Shown: piece after piece, positions 3,997 through 5,681 of the stretch
How positions within the stretch are numbered: position 1 is the stretch's first letter
Layout of the letters: each line of letters starts with the position of its first letter
From: an uncultured Campylobacter sp.
Lineage (GTDB): Bacteria > Campylobacterota > Campylobacteria > Campylobacterales > Campylobacteraceae
Direction: 5' to 3'
DNA: 5,681 nucleotides
NCBI GenBank assembly: GCA_937875715.1
Contig: CALEHZ010000193.1
Location: 1 to 5,681 of the forward strand
Made by a program: the position numbers and the translations under genes
The notes under the pieces: generated by a model
Database searches by the model: none
Told to the model about the DNA's origin: nothing
The model's input: the letters and a program-made list of their open reading frames with translations, nothing else

Positions 3997-5681
3997 TTAG
4001 TCGCCGTGCACGTATTTTTTAAGCTCTTTGCCAAATTTTGGGTAGCGCAATTTTTTAATAGCTGAACTCTCAATTTGGCGCACACGCTCACGGGTAATAT
4101 TTTCAGCCTTGCCGATTTCTTCAAGCGTTAGATCACTTTGATCTTCCATTAGTCCAAAGCGCATTTTTATGACCTCGCGCTCACGTGGATTTAGCTGACT
4201 TAATACCTTTTCAATTTGTTCTCTTAAATCGTCTTTTAAAATCTGCTCTAATGGACTTGTAGAGCTTTTATCTTCTACAAAATCGCCGTATTTTCCATCA
4301 TCTTCGTTTCCAATCGGTGCTTCTAGGCTAATTGGCTCTTTTGTAATTTTTACAACTTGCTTTAATTTATCGATATTTAAACCAATGTCTTTGGCGATTT
4401 CTTCCATGCTTGGTTCTGTACCTTTTTCTTGGATATAGCGTTTTGTAAATTTATTTATGCGATTTATCGTCTCTATCATGTGAATAGGAATGCGAATAGT
4501 GCGTGCTTGATCGGCGATTGCTCTGCTAATTGCTTGGCGAATCCACCAAGTAGCATAAGTAGAAAATTTATAGCCTTTTTTATACTCAAACTTATCAATA
4601 GCCTTCATAAGCCCGATATTTCCTTCTTGAATTAGATCCAAAAATGGCAAGCCACGATTTGTGTAGCGTTTAGCGATGCTTACTACAAGACGTAGATTTG
4701 CGCGTGCCATCTTACCTTTTGCGCTATCACTTATGTTTTTGCCACGCTTGATTTGATCAAGCACGATTTTTAGTTCATTTTGGTCTAAATCAAAGCCTGA
4801 TTTACTAGCTTCTTTTGTGCGAAAAAGCTTTTGGATATCTACATAAGTGCTTACCATCGTAGCCTCTGGCACACGCGCTAAAATGTCTTCTTTGCTTAAA
4901 GTCGTAATATCAGCCAAAATCGCTTTGTGATTTTCTCTAAGCTTTTCAGAACATAGATTTAGGCGGTATTCTAGGCTTTGAAGGTCTTTTTTAAAGTCAT
5001 CGTCGCTTTTAAGTGCTGTTTCTATTGAGCGGACGATTTCATTTATTAGCTTGCTAGTTGGCCCTAAATCAACCAGCTTTTCTTTTAAGATTTTTTTCTT
5101 AAAAGCAAGGGCAAGTTTTGCGCTTATATCATCATCGTTTTCTTCTGTAATTTTAGTTTTAGGCATGAATTTTACCCACTCTTTTTTGGCTTTTTCAAGT
5201 GCCTTGAAGCTCTCATCTACTTTTTGCGAGCGTTTGTCAATTTTTTTAAGCCTTATGCTTTTTGCTTTATCGTTACTATTTTCTTCTTCATCATAATCCA
5301 AATCACTATCTAAATCATCATCTTCGCCTTCATCATCTTCATCAAAACTTCTAAAAAGTTCTTTTACACGTCTTTCACGGTTGATTAGCGCTTCTTTGTA
5401 GCTTAAAATAAAATCAATCAAATAAGGCACAGAGCAAAAAGCATCAATAATGGTGTCTTCGCCGATTTCAATTTTTTTGCTAATTTCAACCTCTTCATCT
5501 TTTGTAAGCAGCGCTATTTGTCCCATTTCACGCAGGTAAATACGCACAGGCGAGTCTGAGCGTGACCACTCTAGCAAATCAGTTTCACTGCTTAGGTCTA
5601 GATCTGCGCCCACATCTGCTGGCTGCATTTTTTTGCGAGAGTTTGACTTTTTTGTTTCTTTTTCTTTGATTTTTGTGGCTT
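3997..5681 (-). CDS. rpoD: RNA polymerase primary sigma factor RpoD (sigma-70), 5' end outside window
   Basis: RpoD directs core RNA polymerase to housekeeping promoters such as the one before bamD. About 560 C-terminal residues are visible. The frame stays open to the window edge upstream of the Met codon at 5626-5628 (Lys-rich TKIKEKETKKSNSRKK), so that Met is internal. C. jejuni RpoD is, from memory, about 620 residues, so about 60 N-terminal residues (region 1.1) are missing. Numbering from that Met: region 1.2 is DSPVRIYLREMGQIALL (25-41). A long charged non-conserved region follows (55-300), with an acidic stretch at 96-117. Regions 2.1-2.4 run from MARANLRLVVSIAKRYTNRG through FSTYATWWIRQAISRAIADQ (307-374). 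Region 3 has EPSMEEIAKDIG (405-416). Region 4.2 has the promoter -35-binding helix-turn-helix LTLEEIGKAENITRERVRQI (500-519). The protein ends KKYVHGD and is intact in the visible part. Its promoter lies outside the window. It converges on lon. Confidence 0.97.
   Translation of the reverse strand, partial: ATKIKEKETKKSNSRKKMQPADVGADLDLSSETDLLEWSRSDSPVRIYLREMGQIALLTKDEEVEISKKIEIGEDTIIDAFCSVPYLIDFILSYKEALINRERRVKELFRSFDEDDEGEDDDLDSDLDYDEEENSNDKAKSIRLKKIDKRSQKVDESFKALEKAKKEWVKFMPKTKITEENDDDISAKLALAFKKKILKEKLVDLGPTSKLINEIVRSIETALKSDDDFKKDLQSLEYRLNLCSEKLRENHKAILADITTLSKEDILARVPEATMVSTYVDIQKLFRTKEASKSGFDLDQNELKIVLDQIKRGKNISDSAKGKMARANLRLVVSIAKRYTNRGLPFLDLIQEGNIGLMKAIDKFEYKKGYKFSTYATWWIRQAISRAIADQARTIRIPIHMIETINRINKFTKRYIQEKGTEPSMEEIAKDIGLNIDKLKQVVKITKEPISLEAPIGNEDDGKYGDFVEDKSSTSPLEQILKDDLREQIEKVLSQLNPREREVIKMRFGLMEDQSDLTLEEIGKAENITRERVRQIESSAIKKLRYPKFGKELKKYVHGD

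Noticed and set aside
4429..5296. Plus-strand open frames inside rpoD
   Set aside because: They are antisense shadows of a clearly conserved sigma factor. The 81-codon one is the complement of the Lys/Glu-rich region.
5278..5343. Acidic low-complexity stretch in rpoD as a sign of a fusion or insertion
   Set aside because: It sits in the non-conserved region between 1.2 and 2.1, where primary sigma factors of proteobacteria commonly carry such acidic segments.
5626..5628. ATG on the minus strand as the rpoD start codon
   Set aside because: The frame is open upstream to the window edge, no Shine-Dalgarno precedes it, and a start here would remove all of region 1.1, so it is an internal Met.

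Overview
The window looks like chromosomal DNA of a Campylobacter-type epsilonproteobacterium (Campylobacterota). The DNA is AT-rich. It carries a bamD-lon pair on the + strand, an order I recall from Campylobacter jejuni. It also carries a primary sigma factor whose long charged non-conserved region and C-terminus look campylobacterial. The promoter in front of bamD has an extended -10 (TGC-TAAAAT). I cannot name the species.

Layout. Bases 1-62 may be the tail of an unidentified upstream gene. Bases 63-245 hold two copies of a perfect AT palindrome and a good sigma-70 promoter for bamD. The lipoprotein gene bamD (249-890) is followed after 72 bp, which contain a hairpin, by lon (963-3332), an ATP-dependent protease. 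On the other strand, rpoD (stop at 3997) converges on lon and runs off the right edge, so its N-terminal part is missing.

The 664 bp between lon and rpoD (3333-3996) is the unusual part. From left to right it has an AT-palindrome/nonamer array that starts in the lon stop codon, a 449-bp relic of an insertion sequence (3390-3838), a GC-richer REP-like element (3857-3899), and another AT-palindrome array next to the rpoD stop. The relic has 33/34-bp terminal inverted repeats matching at 29 of 34 aligned positions, an exact 8-bp flanking direct repeat (GAATTTTT), an internal promoter, a hairpin that covers the Shine-Dalgarno sequence, and the frameshifted start of an IS1-type zinc-ribbon transposase. 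Its right end also forms a bidirectional terminator between the two convergent genes.

How the genes relate. BamD is a lipoprotein of the outer-membrane assembly machine. Lon is the cytoplasmic quality-control protease. RpoD is the sigma factor that would read the bamD promoter. These are housekeeping genes, and I see no new multi-gene system. The novelty is in the intergenic repeats and the decayed mobile element.
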